A stretch of 43,621 bases of DNA from Micavibrio sp. UBA5703 (GCA_002420015.1 DIHF01000064.1:35960-79580), one strand, 5' to 3'; positions 1 through 7,887 are shown, counted from the first letter of the stretch. Notes: generated by a model not told the origin, from the sequence alone. Made by a program: numbers and translations.

Positions 1-51
1 GCGTCAACAATTCTGTTCTGTGTTTAATTTCAAAAAATTATCGCCTTTGTC

Positions 52-79
52 TTGACCGATGCCTTAAAGGGCCGATAAT
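52..79 (+). promoter_or_regulatory. Candidate sigma70 promoter ahead of the 53-aa ORF and zapA
   Basis: TTGACC at 52-57 and GATAAT at 74-79 are separated by 16 bp. This places a start near 86, about 35 nt before the first ATG of the small-ORF/zapA pair. Found by eye only; the spacer is one base short of the optimum. Confidence 0.5.
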
Positions 80-122
80 GGGTCCGTCTTCATCATCATG
101 AACTATCTTTGGGAGAGTTTTC

Positions 123-284
123 ATGTCGCCCGTCAGGCAAGCCGTACAGAAACTCGAGCGGTCCGTCGACACGCTGGAAAAGGCGCTCAGGCAGCCGCGC
201 ACCTACGCGCCGGAGGCCGCGAACGTAGAGAAAAAGATAACCAGCGCCATCGACAAGGTTGAGGCGCTTTTGCGTCAGGGATAA
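123..284 (+). CDS. Small coiled-coil protein upstream of zapA (53 aa)
   Basis: A 53-codon ORF starts at an ATG preceded by GGGAGAG (about 7 nt upstream) and ends at TAA 282-284. The product is highly charged with regularly spaced leucines and valines (VQKLER, LEKALR, VEKKI, VEALLRQ), which predicts one or two amphipathic helices and no membrane segment. It sits 13 nt ahead of zapA, so the two are probably co-transcribed and possibly translationally coupled. Small DUF4164-like helical proteins commonly precede zapA in alphaproteobacteria; membership of that family is my inference from position, size and composition. A role beside ZapA at the division site is only suggested by context. Confidence 0.7.
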   Translation: MSPVRQAVQKLERSVDTLEKALRQPRTYAPEAANVEKKITSAIDKVEALLRQG

Positions 285-297
285 GGGAGTAAAAAAT

Positions 298-660
298 ATG
301 GGAGAAGTCACAATCACCATCAACGGCCACAGCTACGGCATCTACTGCGATGACGGGCAGGAACAGCGCGTTATGGACCTCAGCCATCACGTCGACAGGA
401 AAATGCGCGATATTTCCCGCGCCGGGGCGGCCAACAACGACTCTCATCTTCTGGTGCTAACGGCGATCATGCTGGCGGATGAGGCTTTTGACCTGCGCGA
501 CAATCTGGTGACGCTGGGCGAGGGGATTTCGGAAACCGCTTCGGATCTGGGCCGTCAGGATTCAGGCGCAGGAAAAAGCGATGCCGAACTGGCCCGGACC
601 ATCGAACGCCTCGCCAGCCGGATCGATCTCGTCGCCGGACGCATCGCGCAAAAGGCTTGA
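298..660 (+). CDS. zapA: Cell division protein ZapA
   Basis: A 120-aa protein with the ZapA fold: an N-terminal beta strand pair (VTITINGHSYGIYC), a short helix with the HVDRKM segment, then a long C-terminal helix ending at an Ala-rich tail. ZapA bundles FtsZ protofilaments at the division ring in the cytoplasm. I chose the ATG at 298 because GGGAG lies just upstream and the family begins with this strand; an in-frame ATG at 259 would overlap the preceding small ORF and add 13 unrelated residues. The next feature downstream is a probable 6S RNA, the usual alphaproteobacterial order. Confidence 0.9.
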   Translation: MGEVTITINGHSYGIYCDDGQEQRVMDLSHHVDRKMRDISRAGAANNDSHLLVLTAIMLADEAFDLRDNLVTLGEGISETASDLGRQDSGAGKSDAELARTIERLASRIDLVAGRIAQKA

Positions 661-676
661 TAAGGCTATTTTTGCC

Positions 677-864
677 GTCATTGCGAGCATCCATCGGATG
701 CGAAGCAATCCAGTATTTTTACCACGAAGAGCACGAAGGATCACTAAGAAAAACACATGTTATAAAGACAAAAACTTAGTGTTTCTTAGTGGTCCTTAGT
801 GGTTTAAAAATGGATTGCCGCGTCGACTGACCACTTTGCAAGCGGTCAGTCTCCTCGCAATGAC
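677..864. repeat. Nested inverted repeat (GTCATTGCGAG family)
   Basis: Outer arms GTCATTGCGAG (677-687) and CTCGCAATGAC (854-864) are perfect 11-bp inverted repeats. Inner arms GCAATCCA (705-712) and TGGATTGC (811-818) continue the palindrome. A third layer, GATCACTAAGAAA against TTTCTTAGTGGTC near 738-795, sits inside. The arrangement looks like one palindromic element inserted within another, between zapA and the 6S RNA candidate. Confidence 0.8.
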
Positions 865-880
865 AGAAGAGTGGGAAAAA

Positions 881-1048
881 GCGCCGCAGGAGCCGTGTAC
901 AGTCATATCCGCGAGGGCCCGGTTAAACCAGGTGGGCGCCGTAATGCCCAAGATCCCAGGACGAACCCGTTATCAAGGACAGGGACAGCTCCCTTGCGTA
1001 TCTTATCGGCCTCCGGGATTAAAGTCGTATCACGCGCTCCCGCAGCTT
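881..1048 (+). ncRNA. ssrS: Probable 6S RNA
   Basis: There is no convincing ORF here, but the ends form a long interrupted stem: GCCGCAGGAGC at 883-893 pairs with GCTCCCGCAGC at 1036-1046 (two mismatches), and the CCGTG/CACG pairing extends it inward. Short inner hairpins follow, for example CAAGG...CCCTTG within about 974-996. Length (about 165 nt), the rod shape with internal loops, and the position between zapA and the 5-formyltetrahydrofolate cyclo-ligase gene all match alphaproteobacterial 6S RNA, which binds housekeeping RNA polymerase in stationary phase. The exact ends are uncertain and no covariance model could be run. Confidence 0.7.
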
Positions 1049-1113
1049 GGCCGTTTATACAGGATAGCTTCCAATTTGTCACGTTTTCCCGGTTTTCCAA
1101 CACCTCAAATAAA

Positions 1114-1142
1114 TTGACATATTGCAAATATTGTTGTACATA
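1114..1142 (+). promoter_or_regulatory. Candidate sigma70 promoter of the 284-aa membrane protein gene
   Basis: A perfect TTGACA (1114-1119) is followed after 17 bp by TACATA (1137-1142). The predicted start is near 1149, about 15 nt before the ATG at 1165, which has AGGA at 1153-1156. The gene therefore appears to have its own promoter, independent of zapA and the 6S RNA. Confidence 0.6.
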
Positions 1143-1164
1143 ACGCACATACAGGAATTGCGTT

Positions 1165-2019
1165 ATGGCTGAAGAAAACCAACAGGAAGAACCCAAACCC
1201 GTAGGCCAAGAGCCGTTTTCCATGCGGCCCGAAGACGTGGTCGAGCATCTCGCGGCCATTATCGCCGAAAACGTGAACAAGGGTTCAAAGACCCCGAGAC
1301 CCAATCGCACAGAACTTCTCAATCACTTGCAGGCCATTTTCAACGAAGCCAGAGAAGACCGCCGTAGCTACCGCGCTCTCCGCGCCGCCTTCTCCACAGC
1401 GGTAGGCGTTGCTACAATGTTACAAAACAATATTTTTAGTAACATTCAAAGCACAAGCGATGGAGTAACTTCATTTCTTATGCTGTGTCTGTTTATGGGG
1501 ACAGGCTTGTACGCAAATAAAATTGCTCATAAGCGCATTGCTGAGCTAACAAGGGTCGGCAGGCTTGCGGATGAACGCATTAGAAGCGTCAGCCAAGCAT
1601 CAAGCAACATTTTTGATGCAAGTGAGTTTGTAACTTATTTAGAACTTTTTGATCGAGCTTCTAAACAATTGAAAGAAGAATTGACCGAGGTTAAAGGGAC
1701 TACCAAAAAAATCGATATAATCCCAAAGGAAAATCACGAAGACTCTCACAAAGTAAAAAGCGAAGAAACCCGTCTAATGCAAATCAGTCTTGTGATAGCC
1801 TTCCTGATATCTTCCGAGAGCATCGTGTCACAGGTCGTTTCTCCACGTGAAGGCCAGCATGTTGTTGTAGAAAATATTTCCAAGGAACAACATGTCGTCA
1901 TTGATAAAGTTCCAGTATTAGACAACGGGGCGACATCGTGTCCTGTAAAGGCGCGTGTCGATAAGAAAGGAAAAATCACTCTCGAGATAAACTGCGATAA
2001 GCCGGAATTGTTTCGTTAG
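1165..2019 (+). CDS. Membrane protein of unknown function (284 aa)
   Basis: I do not recognise the family. The first ~70 residues are acidic and soluble. Hydrophobic segments follow at about 74-90 (weak), 101-118 and 205-224. The stretch between the second and third (120-200) is charged and helical. The C-terminal ~60 residues lie beyond the last membrane segment and contain two cysteines (259 and 277) around a Lys/Asp-rich hairpin-like stretch. The gene has its own good promoter and an AGGA ribosome site. It sits between the 6S RNA and the folate cyclo-ligase gene, which are usually adjacent, and looks more A+T-rich than its neighbours, both hints of an acquired gene. Its 3' end overlaps the small minus-strand ORF by 44 nt. 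Confidence 0.75.
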   Translation: MAEENQQEEPKPVGQEPFSMRPEDVVEHLAAIIAENVNKGSKTPRPNRTELLNHLQAIFNEAREDRRSYRALRAAFSTAVGVATMLQNNIFSNIQSTSDGVTSFLMLCLFMGTGLYANKIAHKRIAELTRVGRLADERIRSVSQASSNIFDASEFVTYLELFDRASKQLKEELTEVKGTTKKIDIIPKENHEDSHKVKSEETRLMQISLVIAFLISSESIVSQVVSPREGQHVVVENISKEQHVVIDKVPVLDNGATSCPVKARVDKKGKITLEINCDKPELFR

Positions 2020-2209
2020 AAGGTTTGCTCGAACGTTCAATCTGCGGGGGTGTATGTGTTTTCTTATCGAATACCCCACCAACTGCCGCTCCTGTGAATA
2101 CGATAGCAGACCCTATGATGAAAGCTAGATATAAATCAGTGTCACGGTTTGCCGGGTCGCCCCAGCTCCTACGTTCGGCAATATCATCCCAAATTTTAGA
2201 TAGTTTCAT
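1976..2209 (-). CDS. Small predicted membrane protein (77 aa), antiparallel to the previous gene
   Basis: A 77-aa ORF with a soluble charged N-terminus, one hydrophobic segment at about residues 27-46 (LYLAFIIGSAIVF and following), and a polar tail rich in Pro, Ser and Lys. The balance of residues looks like a real protein, but the ribosome site is weak and the last 44 nt overlap the end of the 284-aa gene on the other strand. I do not recognise it. It could be a small partner of that membrane protein or a chance ORF. Confidence 0.45.
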   Translation of the reverse strand: MKLSKIWDDIAERRSWGDPANRDTDLYLAFIIGSAIVFTGAAVGGVFDKKTHTPPQIERSSKPSNETIPAYRSLSRE

Positions 2210-2287
2210 ATTACAACACCAAAAGTATATGGAAACATAATCCTTTTTCGGGGAAAAGGCAATAAATTTGTTCGGCGTTTTCCCTCG

Positions 2288-2373
2288 TTGTCATCCTGAA
2301 GGGCTTTAGCCCTGAAGGATCTCATGCTATTGATCCAGCCAGATCCTTCGGCGCAAGCGCCTCAGGATGACAA
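2288..2373. repeat. Inverted repeat of the TTGTCATCCTGA family
   Basis: Perfect 12-bp arms TTGTCATCCTGA (2288-2299) and TCAGGATGACAA (2362-2373) flank internal short palindromes (AGGGCTTTAGCCCT and GGCGCAAGCGCC). It ends about 10 nt before the start codon of the folate cyclo-ligase gene, so its right arm lies in that gene's ribosome-binding region. Confidence 0.85.
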
Positions 2374-2382
2374 AGGGAGAGT

Positions 2383-2958
2383 ATGACAGAACTTAAGGAA
2401 ACATTGCGGGCGGAGGCGTTGCGGCACCGGGCCATGCTGGACCCGAGGGACGAGAACCCGGAAGGGGCGGCTGACATATTTTTTGAGGCGCTTTCCCCCC
2501 GCCCGGAGCTTGTTGTGGCCACCTACTGGCCCAAGGACAAGGAATTTGACCCGTATCCGATCCTTGAAAGGCTGCTGAAGCAGGGCAATACCTGCTGCCT
2601 GCCGCTGGTTCAGAAAGAGAGCCGGGAGTTAAAGTTTGCTCCGTGGGCGGAGGGCGACCCGCTTGAAAAGGGGCCGTACGGCGTTATGCAACCCAAGGTT
2701 ACGGACGACACGGTTTTTGCCGAGCCGGGCCTGTTAATTGTGCCTTTGTTGGCCTTCGATAGGCGCGGCTACAGGCTCGGTTACGGGGGCGGGTATTACG
2801 ATGCGACGCTCCGGGCGCTGCGGCAAAGGAAAACAATTATCGCCGTTGGCGTTGCTTATGCGCGGCAGGCGTGCTTGTTTAACCTCCCGGCGGATGAACA
2901 TGACGAAAAGCTTGATTTTGTCATCACACCCGATGCGGCGCATGACTTTAGAGGGTAA
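2383..2958 (+). CDS. 5-formyltetrahydrofolate cyclo-ligase
   Basis: A 191-aa protein of the cyclo-ligase (MTHFS) family, which converts 5-formyltetrahydrofolate to 5,10-methenyltetrahydrofolate using ATP. The family signature RLGYGGGYYD is at residues 131-140, and VATYWPKDKEFDP lies near 45-57 in the substrate region. Length is normal. AAGGGAGAG precedes the ATG. It ends 3 nt before the YmdB-type gene, so the two form an operon. Its place downstream of 6S RNA is standard; the 284-aa gene and a repeat intervene here. Confidence 0.93.
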   Translation: MTELKETLRAEALRHRAMLDPRDENPEGAADIFFEALSPRPELVVATYWPKDKEFDPYPILERLLKQGNTCCLPLVQKESRELKFAPWAEGDPLEKGPYGVMQPKVTDDTVFAEPGLLIVPLLAFDRRGYRLGYGGGYYDATLRALRQRKTIIAVGVAYARQACLFNLPADEHDEKLDFVITPDAAHDFRG

Positions 2959-2961
2959 CGA

Positions 2962-3774
2962 ATGAAAATACTATTCATCGGCGACATCATGGGGCGGGCG
3001 GGGCGTGACGCGCTCGAGGCGCATTTGCCGGGGCTGCGTAAGAAACTTGCGCCCGATGTCATTATTATCAACGGCGAGAACGCTGCGCACGGCAAGGGCA
3101 TCACGCCCCAGATCTGCAAGGATTTATACGCACTCGGGGCCGACTGCATCACCACCGGCAATCATGTCTGGGACCAGCGGGAGATCATCCCCTATATCGA
3201 CAAGGACAAGCGCCTTCTGCGCCCCATCAACTATCCCGAAGCCACGCCGGGGCAGGGCGCGTACGAGCATAAACTCGACGACGGGCGCTCTATTGTGATT
3301 ATCAATGCGATGGGGCGGTTGTTCATGGAAACGCTCGACGATCCGTTCGCCGTTGTTCATAAACTGCTTGAAAAAGACAAGATAGACGTTTCAAGGAAAA
3401 CAATTTTTGTCGATTTTCATGCGGAGACAACCTCGGAAAAGATGTCCTTCGCCCATTATTTCGACGGGCGGGTGTCGGCTGTCGTGGGCACGCACACCCA
3501 TATCCCGACGGCGGATGCGCATATCCTGCCCGGCGGCACTGCCTATATGACCGATGCGGGCATGTCCGGCGATTACGACAGCGTCATCGGCGTACGCAAG
3601 GATATCGGCGTTCATAAATTCGTCAAGAAAATGCCCGGTGAAAAGCTCGTCCCGGCTTCGGGGCCGGGGATGCTCTGCGGCGCGTTCATCGTGACGGATG
3701 ATACATCCGGCCTTGCCCAAAGCATCGAACCTGTCCGGGTTGGAACGGGACTGACCGAGCAGGTTCCACAGTAA
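2962..3774 (+). CDS. YmdB-type metallophosphoesterase (TIGR00282 family)
   Basis: A 270-aa calcineurin-like phosphoesterase. The metal ligands of the family are visible: D8 in IGDIMG, E39-N40 in NGENAAHG, N67-H68 in TGNHVWD, H153 in DFHAE, and H178/H180 in GTHTHIPTAD. Characterised relatives hydrolyse 2',3'- or 3',5'-cyclic nucleotides in a dimetal site. Length is that of the family. The start codon is 3 nt after the cyclo-ligase stop, so the two are co-translated. The physiological substrate cannot be told from sequence. Confidence 0.9.
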   Translation: MKILFIGDIMGRAGRDALEAHLPGLRKKLAPDVIIINGENAAHGKGITPQICKDLYALGADCITTGNHVWDQREIIPYIDKDKRLLRPINYPEATPGQGAYEHKLDDGRSIVIINAMGRLFMETLDDPFAVVHKLLEKDKIDVSRKTIFVDFHAETTSEKMSFAHYFDGRVSAVVGTHTHIPTADAHILPGGTAYMTDAGMSGDYDSVIGVRKDIGVHKFVKKMPGEKLVPASGPGMLCGAFIVTDDTSGLAQSIEPVRVGTGLTEQVPQ

Positions 3775-4536
3775 TCAACCTATCTCCGGCGAGAGTTTTT
3801 TGAACATTGATTGCTTGACGGTGACGGGGCTTGTGCTGATCCTTGCAGCCTTGGTGGGGTCGTCGATATCAAGAAACGCCTCGCTGATGCCATCATTGAC
3901 CAATTGAACTTTTTGCTTAAGGTTTAAAAGCTTTGTATCGGCGGTTTCTTGTATCAGAGTAACCAAATCCTTAACGGCTGCGGTTATTTCTTTTCTATGA
4001 TCCCGCAGCAGCCTTGAGGCTGTCCTTGGATTGTAAAGTATTGTGTCGTTGTCAATTTTCGGCCAATCCAAAAGCGCAACCTGCCTGAAGGCGGTCGACA
4101 ACTTTTTCTTAAGTTCAGGTTTTTCGGAAGGAGTGATATTGCTTTTTGCCATGGCCGTAAAAACATCGGATATGTCTTTCCGCTTCATGAATCTGTGAAC
4201 GTAATCGGGGGCGATAATGCGTGTGTTAATTGTAAGTTCGGGACCGCCATACTGTTCGTCATATTCTACAAATGAGATATCGCTTTTGCGCCCGTCGTCG
4301 GCGCTATAATCCGATGAACTTTCTGTCACTTTTCTCACGTCCAGCGCTTCTTCGGTGATTTGTAGTGTATGAATAAAGTTTTTGGCTGCCTCTTTGTCCA
4401 TGCGGAAAATCAGCCGATTCTCCGCGATTTCCGGCTCTGTTGCTGCCAGATAAGCCAAAATCCTCTGCAGGCGCAGCGTTTCCATTTCTTCCAGATTTAA
4501 GGCGGGTTTTCTTCTTGCTGGCGTTTTTTCAGCCAT
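3775..4536 (-). CDS. Protein of unknown function (253 aa)
   Basis: I do not recognise this family. The protein is soluble, with no signal peptide or membrane segment. It begins with a basic, Pro/Ala-rich tail (AEKTPARRKPALNLEEMETLRLQRI) and is mostly helical and charged afterwards; the middle (about 60-110) looks beta-rich with acidic patches. I chose the ATG at 4536 because GAGG lies about 6 nt upstream; an in-frame ATG at 4548 has no ribosome site. It lies 79 nt downstream of the response-regulator pair on the same strand, so it may be the third gene of that operon. It is convergent with the phosphoesterase gene with no gap. Confidence 0.8.
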   Translation of the reverse strand: MAEKTPARRKPALNLEEMETLRLQRILAYLAATEPEIAENRLIFRMDKEAAKNFIHTLQITEEALDVRKVTESSSDYSADDGRKSDISFVEYDEQYGGPELTINTRIIAPDYVHRFMKRKDISDVFTAMAKSNITPSEKPELKKKLSTAFRQVALLDWPKIDNDTILYNPRTASRLLRDHRKEITAAVKDLVTLIQETADTKLLNLKQKVQLVNDGISEAFLDIDDPTKAARISTSPVTVKQSMFKKLSPEIG

Positions 4537-4615
4537 CTCAAACCTCATACGCAGGGGGAGTGTGATGAGCTGTGTTTTATGGAATGACGAAGCTTATGTC
4601 AACAGCGGAGTCGCG

Positions 4616-5161
4616 CTATTCTTCTGCTATAATCATTTTGCCGATATTGCCCTTGTTTTTCTCGAAATAGCGCATGCAGGCATCGTGGAGTGCCTGAATT
4701 AGGTTGGCGCCGTGCGTGCCGCCGCTGCCCTTGATCCGGCCCAGCACGACGGCGCGCATCGTGGTGTGGAAGGCCAGCACGATCTCGATAACCTCGATAT
4801 CGGCTTCGTCGATGACCTCAAGAAACTGAATTAGCTTGTCGGCTATTTTGGTGACAAGCGGATAATGAAACATGCCGCCATTGGCTTTAAGCTGCATGCC
4901 GGGATAGAGCATTGATGAGATTATATATTCCTTATCCGCCGAGGCATCGGCCTCTTTGGCCATCTCGATCCCCTTCATCAGCGCGGCAAGGTAAATCTCG
5001 GCCAATGGCAGGAAGTCGACGGTGTTGTTTTCAAGCAGCGCCTGGGCGCGGTTGAGGATATCCTCGCTCAATCCGCCCGAGCCGACCTTGGCCTTGAGCG
5101 TGTTGATCGGTTTGATGAACTCGGCCTTGCGCTTGCGCTTTTGATTGTAATGTTCGGTCAT
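4616..5161 (-). CDS. Helical partner protein of the response regulator (181 aa, unknown function)
   Basis: A soluble, almost entirely helical 181-aa protein. It opens with a basic segment (YNQKRKRKAEF) and ends with helices around LAFHTTMRAVVLGRIKGSGG and LIQALHDACMRYFEKNKG. The ATG at 5161 overlaps the response regulator stop as ATGA with GGATGAGGA upstream, so the two are translationally coupled; a TTG two codons earlier is a less likely start. Coupling to a receiver protein suggests a signalling partner, perhaps a phosphotransfer or output module, but the histidine is not in a recognisable Hpt motif and I assign no function. Confidence 0.85.
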   Translation of the reverse strand: MTEHYNQKRKRKAEFIKPINTLKAKVGSGGLSEDILNRAQALLENNTVDFLPLAEIYLAALMKGIEMAKEADASADKEYIISSMLYPGMQLKANGGMFHYPLVTKIADKLIQFLEVIDEADIEVIEIVLAFHTTMRAVVLGRIKGSGGTHGANLIQALHDACMRYFEKNKGNIGKMIIAEE

Positions 5162-5724
5162 TGCCAATCCTCATCCTGCTGCGGCCTGTCGGCGAAATCG
5201 ATTTCCGTTACCGGAGGCGGCGGCGCTCTTCTTCCGCCCTCGCGTCTTTCCGGCCCGGTATAGGGTTTTTCTTCATTTTTGTGGCGGCGGCGGTCGGGGC
5301 CGAAGAAATCCTCGGACCTGACGAACTGGCGCGGGCGCTCGATGACCTGCGCGATGCGGCGGTACAAATCACGGGCGTTAAAGGGCTTGACCAGAAACTC
5401 GGTCACGCCAGCGTCGCGCGCCTCGAGCACGCGGCGCTTTTCGCTAAAGCCGGTCATCAGGATAACGGGGGTGTACTGGCTGGGGCTTTTGGGGTCGTTG
5501 CGGATGCGGCGGGTCAGGGATATGCCGTCCATCGGCTTCATCATCCAGTCGGCGATGACGATATCGGGGTTGTGGAGGCAGTATTCCCGGAAACCTTCTT
5601 CGCCGTCCTTGGCGGCGATAACCTCGACCACCCCGAACGTCTGAAGAATGGACTTGGTCAAGTCCAGCATGGGCTTGTTGTCTTCGACGACCAGCACCTT
5701 TATTTTGTAAAATTCGTAGGTCAT
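5158..5724 (-). CDS. Single-receiver response regulator with a basic tail
   Basis: A CheY-like receiver occupies residues 8-128. The acidic pair is E14/D15 (VVEDN), the phospho-acceptor is D59 (IVIADWMM), the switch threonine is T91 (ILMTG), and the conserved lysine is K113 (FLVKPF). There is no DNA-binding or enzymatic output domain. The ~60-residue tail is disordered and carries two copies of a basic motif (GPDRRR and GPERRE) plus a proline run. It probably acts by protein contact, most likely with the coupled downstream protein. No histidine kinase is encoded nearby, so its phosphodonor is elsewhere. Confidence 0.92.
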   Translation of the reverse strand: MTYEFYKIKVLVVEDNKPMLDLTKSILQTFGVVEVIAAKDGEEGFREYCLHNPDIVIADWMMKPMDGISLTRRIRNDPKSPSQYTPVILMTGFSEKRRVLEARDAGVTEFLVKPFNARDLYRRIAQVIERPRQFVRSEDFFGPDRRRHKNEEKPYTGPERREGGRRAPPPPVTEIDFADRPQQDEDWQ

Positions 5725-5825
5725 TGAAATTCGTTTTGGTTGGAACCTTCTCCCTCTTGTATATACCCTAAATGGCGTTGTAATAAAACGCTATAGTTTC
5801 TGACTTAAAACAGGAAAAACCTATC

Positions 5826-6581
5826 ATGGCAGGACATTCGAAATGGGCGAACATCCAGCACCGCAAGGGCAAGCAGGACAAAAAACGCGCCCAGGTATTC
5901 TCAAAGCTCGGGCGTGAAATCACCGTGGCCGCCAAACTCGGCGGTGGCGACCCCGATATGAATCCGCGTTTGCGGCTGGCGGTTGCTACGGCGCGGGCGC
6001 AATCCATGCCCAAGGACGGCATCGAGCGCGCCATCCAGAAAGGCGTCGGCGGCGGAGAAGGGGAGAATTACGAACAGGTCCGCTATGAGGGCTACGGCCC
6101 GGGGGGCGTTGCGATTGTCGTAGAGGCCCTGACCAACAACCGCAACCGCACGGCGGGCGAAGTCCGCGCCATCTTTACCAAGAACGGTGGCAATCTGGGG
6201 GAGACAGGCTCCGTCGGCTTTATGTTCGACAGGCTGGGCGAAATTATTTATCCCGCCGGGAAAGCCAGCGCCGATGCAATGTTCGAGGCCGCGCTCGAAG
6301 CCGGGGCCGGCAATGTCGAAAGCGACAGCGACATGCACGACATCACCTGCGCCATCGAGGATTTCGCGGCGCTGTCAAAGGCTCTTGAGGAAAAATTCGG
6401 CGAACCGGAACGCGCCGGGCTGGTCTGGCGGCCCAATGTGAGCGCCGAGGTCAACGAGGAGCAAGCAGCCGCCGTCATGAAACTGGTCGAGGCGCTCGAG
6501 GATTGCGACGACGTCCAGAACGTCACGCCCAATTTCGAAGCCAGCGACGAAGTAATGGAAAAACTCGCGGCTGCGTCGTGA
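5826..6581 (+). CDS. yebC: YebC/PmpR family protein
   Basis: A 251-aa protein with the full family signature at the N-terminus (AGHSKWANIQHRKGKQDKK) and the conserved GYGPGG and NRNRTA segments. YebC proteins were described as transcriptional regulators; more recent work links members to ribosome-associated rescue of proline-rich synthesis. In many proteobacteria the gene sits just upstream of ruvC. Here three minus-strand genes (6594-8532) separate them. Length is typical; CAGGA lies upstream of the ATG. Confidence 0.94.
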   Translation: MAGHSKWANIQHRKGKQDKKRAQVFSKLGREITVAAKLGGGDPDMNPRLRLAVATARAQSMPKDGIERAIQKGVGGGEGENYEQVRYEGYGPGGVAIVVEALTNNRNRTAGEVRAIFTKNGGNLGETGSVGFMFDRLGEIIYPAGKASADAMFEAALEAGAGNVESDSDMHDITCAIEDFAALSKALEEKFGEPERAGLVWRPNVSAEVNEEQAAAVMKLVEALEDCDDVQNVTPNFEASDEVMEKLAAAS

Positions 6582-6593
6582 TAAAGGTGCCGT

Positions 6594-7142
6594 TCAGATT
6601 CCTAATTCGTCCGGGTCGCACTGACGGACCATCTCCCCATTCAGCTTGCCGTACCTCACATAGGTATCAAGACTTGAAACATCAATATCATCGGCAGGCG
6701 CTTCCGCGCTATTGAAGGCGTCGCCAACGATTTCTTTTATTTTCTCGCTAACACGCCCCATTTCTTCCTGATCGCCCGCCATATCCAGAATGTCCTGGCT
6801 GCTTTGCCCGCGAAATCTTTGTTTAAGCGGAATCCATATTTTCGCTTCGTAATCCCTGGCTATCGATTGCCCTATTTGCTCGCTATTGTTGCTGGCTTTG
6901 TTCTCATAAATTTTTGCCAACGTTATTTGCGTATGCGATTCAAAAGTAACAACATGGCCGTCTCTGGAACAGGCAGAATCGCTCAAATCCATATCAAAAA
7001 CAACTGGCTCTCTATCTTCAAGAGGCGACGAGCCTGTCATGGCGACCAGCCACACGGCGGCCAGAAACCCCGCCTTTTTTCGAGATGGCTTTTTTAGGGC
7101 ATCATCAATAGATTTTTGCGGGTCGGCAGGTTCCACAGTCAA
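6594..7142 (-). CDS. Membrane-anchored paralogue C of a three-gene tandem family (182 aa)
   Basis: Unrecognised by name. A basic N-terminal tail is followed by one hydrophobic segment at about 24-38 (AGFLAAVWLVAMTG) and an extracytoplasmic domain. That domain opens with a strand and the motif A-C58-S-R-D-G, and ends with C175 seven residues from the C-terminus. The 117-residue spacing of these cysteines is identical in the two upstream genes, so I treat all three as paralogues with a likely disulfide. The middle (IARDYEAKIWIPLKQRF, then a charged helix, then VSSLDTYV) vaguely resembles an SPFH/prohibitin layout; that is inference. The start is non-ATG: TTG at 7142 or GTG at 7136. It is convergent with yebC, 12 nt apart. 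Confidence 0.8.
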   Translation of the reverse strand: MTVEPADPQKSIDDALKKPSRKKAGFLAAVWLVAMTGSSPLEDREPVVFDMDLSDSACSRDGHVVTFESHTQITLAKIYENKASNNSEQIGQSIARDYEAKIWIPLKQRFRGQSSQDILDMAGDQEEMGRVSEKIKEIVGDAFNSAEAPADDIDVSSLDTYVRYGKLNGEMVRQCDPDELGI

Positions 7143-7272
7143 TTACTCGTTCACAAGTTTACTCGTATCTTCGATAAGACAAGCAACTTGTAAAGCGGTT
7201 CAGGTTATGAGGCAATCTGTATCTTCATGCCCAGGCGGTGAAAAAAGTTGCCTTCAACTTAACTATTACGCA

Positions 7273-7887
7273 TCAAATATTGGAATCTGGCGACATGCAC
7301 ACAGTCTGTTCGGGATCGCTGTTGCCGCCAAATCCTATCGATATGTCCAGAACCTCTGCTTTTGCAAGGACTATCCCCTTGTTTGAAAATGCAATGTTGG
7401 CGGCCAAGAGTGCCCCCCTTAAATTGATGCCTTTGATTTCGTTTATGAGAGGCGTTTTGCTACTCGTCGAATTCGTTGAACTGTTGGTCCTTCTCAGCAA
7501 CTCTTTGGCAGGCAGCGTCAGGTTTTCGTACAGTCTTTTCGTTTCCGCTAACAGGTCCTCTCTGTGTCTATCCAAATTTTCCGTGTCGGAACCGCGTATG
7601 GTGACTTCCAAATCGGTAAAAAGAGATACAGGTACATCATCGCCAGAGCATGCTGTGATGTCCAAATGAATGATCTCGCGTGAATTCAAACTAATTGAGG
7701 ATAATATCTCTTCAAGGTCGGAGTCCTTAAGTTCGTTTTCGCTCGTAATGCTCGACGTTCTTGACTCAGCGCAGCCGCCCAAAGCCAGCATACCCGTAAG
7801 CACAACCGCGGCTTTCCAGACCTGTTGCATCGGTTCATGTGACGGAGATAGTTTCTTTTTCTCGGCATTGCACGGTTCTGGATACAT
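7273..7887 (-). CDS. Membrane-anchored paralogue B, possible lipoprotein (204 aa)
   Basis: Second member of the tandem family. Nineteen polar residues precede a hydrophobic segment at about 21-38 that ends in a lipobox-like LGGC (C39), so it could be a lipoprotein, although the leading region is unusually long. The exported domain opens with LDITAC80SGDD and ends with C197, again 117 residues later and 7 from the C-terminus. A Ser/Thr/Asn-rich linker lies at 134-145, and the sequence GIVLAKAEVLDISI (171-184) resembles the end of SPFH domains. GAGG 7 nt upstream supports the ATG at 7887. It lies 48 nt downstream of paralogue A. Function unknown. Confidence 0.82.
   Translation of the reverse strand: MYPEPCNAEKKKLSPSHEPMQQVWKAAVVLTGMLALGGCAESRTSSITSENELKDSDLEEILSSISLNSREIIHLDITACSGDDVPVSLFTDLEVTIRGSDTENLDRHREDLLAETKRLYENLTLPAKELLRRTNSSTNSTSSKTPLINEIKGINLRGALLAANIAFSNKGIVLAKAEVLDISIGFGGNSDPEQTVCMSPDSNI

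Noticed and set aside
815..1143. Overlapping 90-139 codon frames in the 6S RNA region
   Set aside because: They lack ribosome sites, span repeat and structured RNA, and have no plausible protein features; the region is better explained as 6S RNA.
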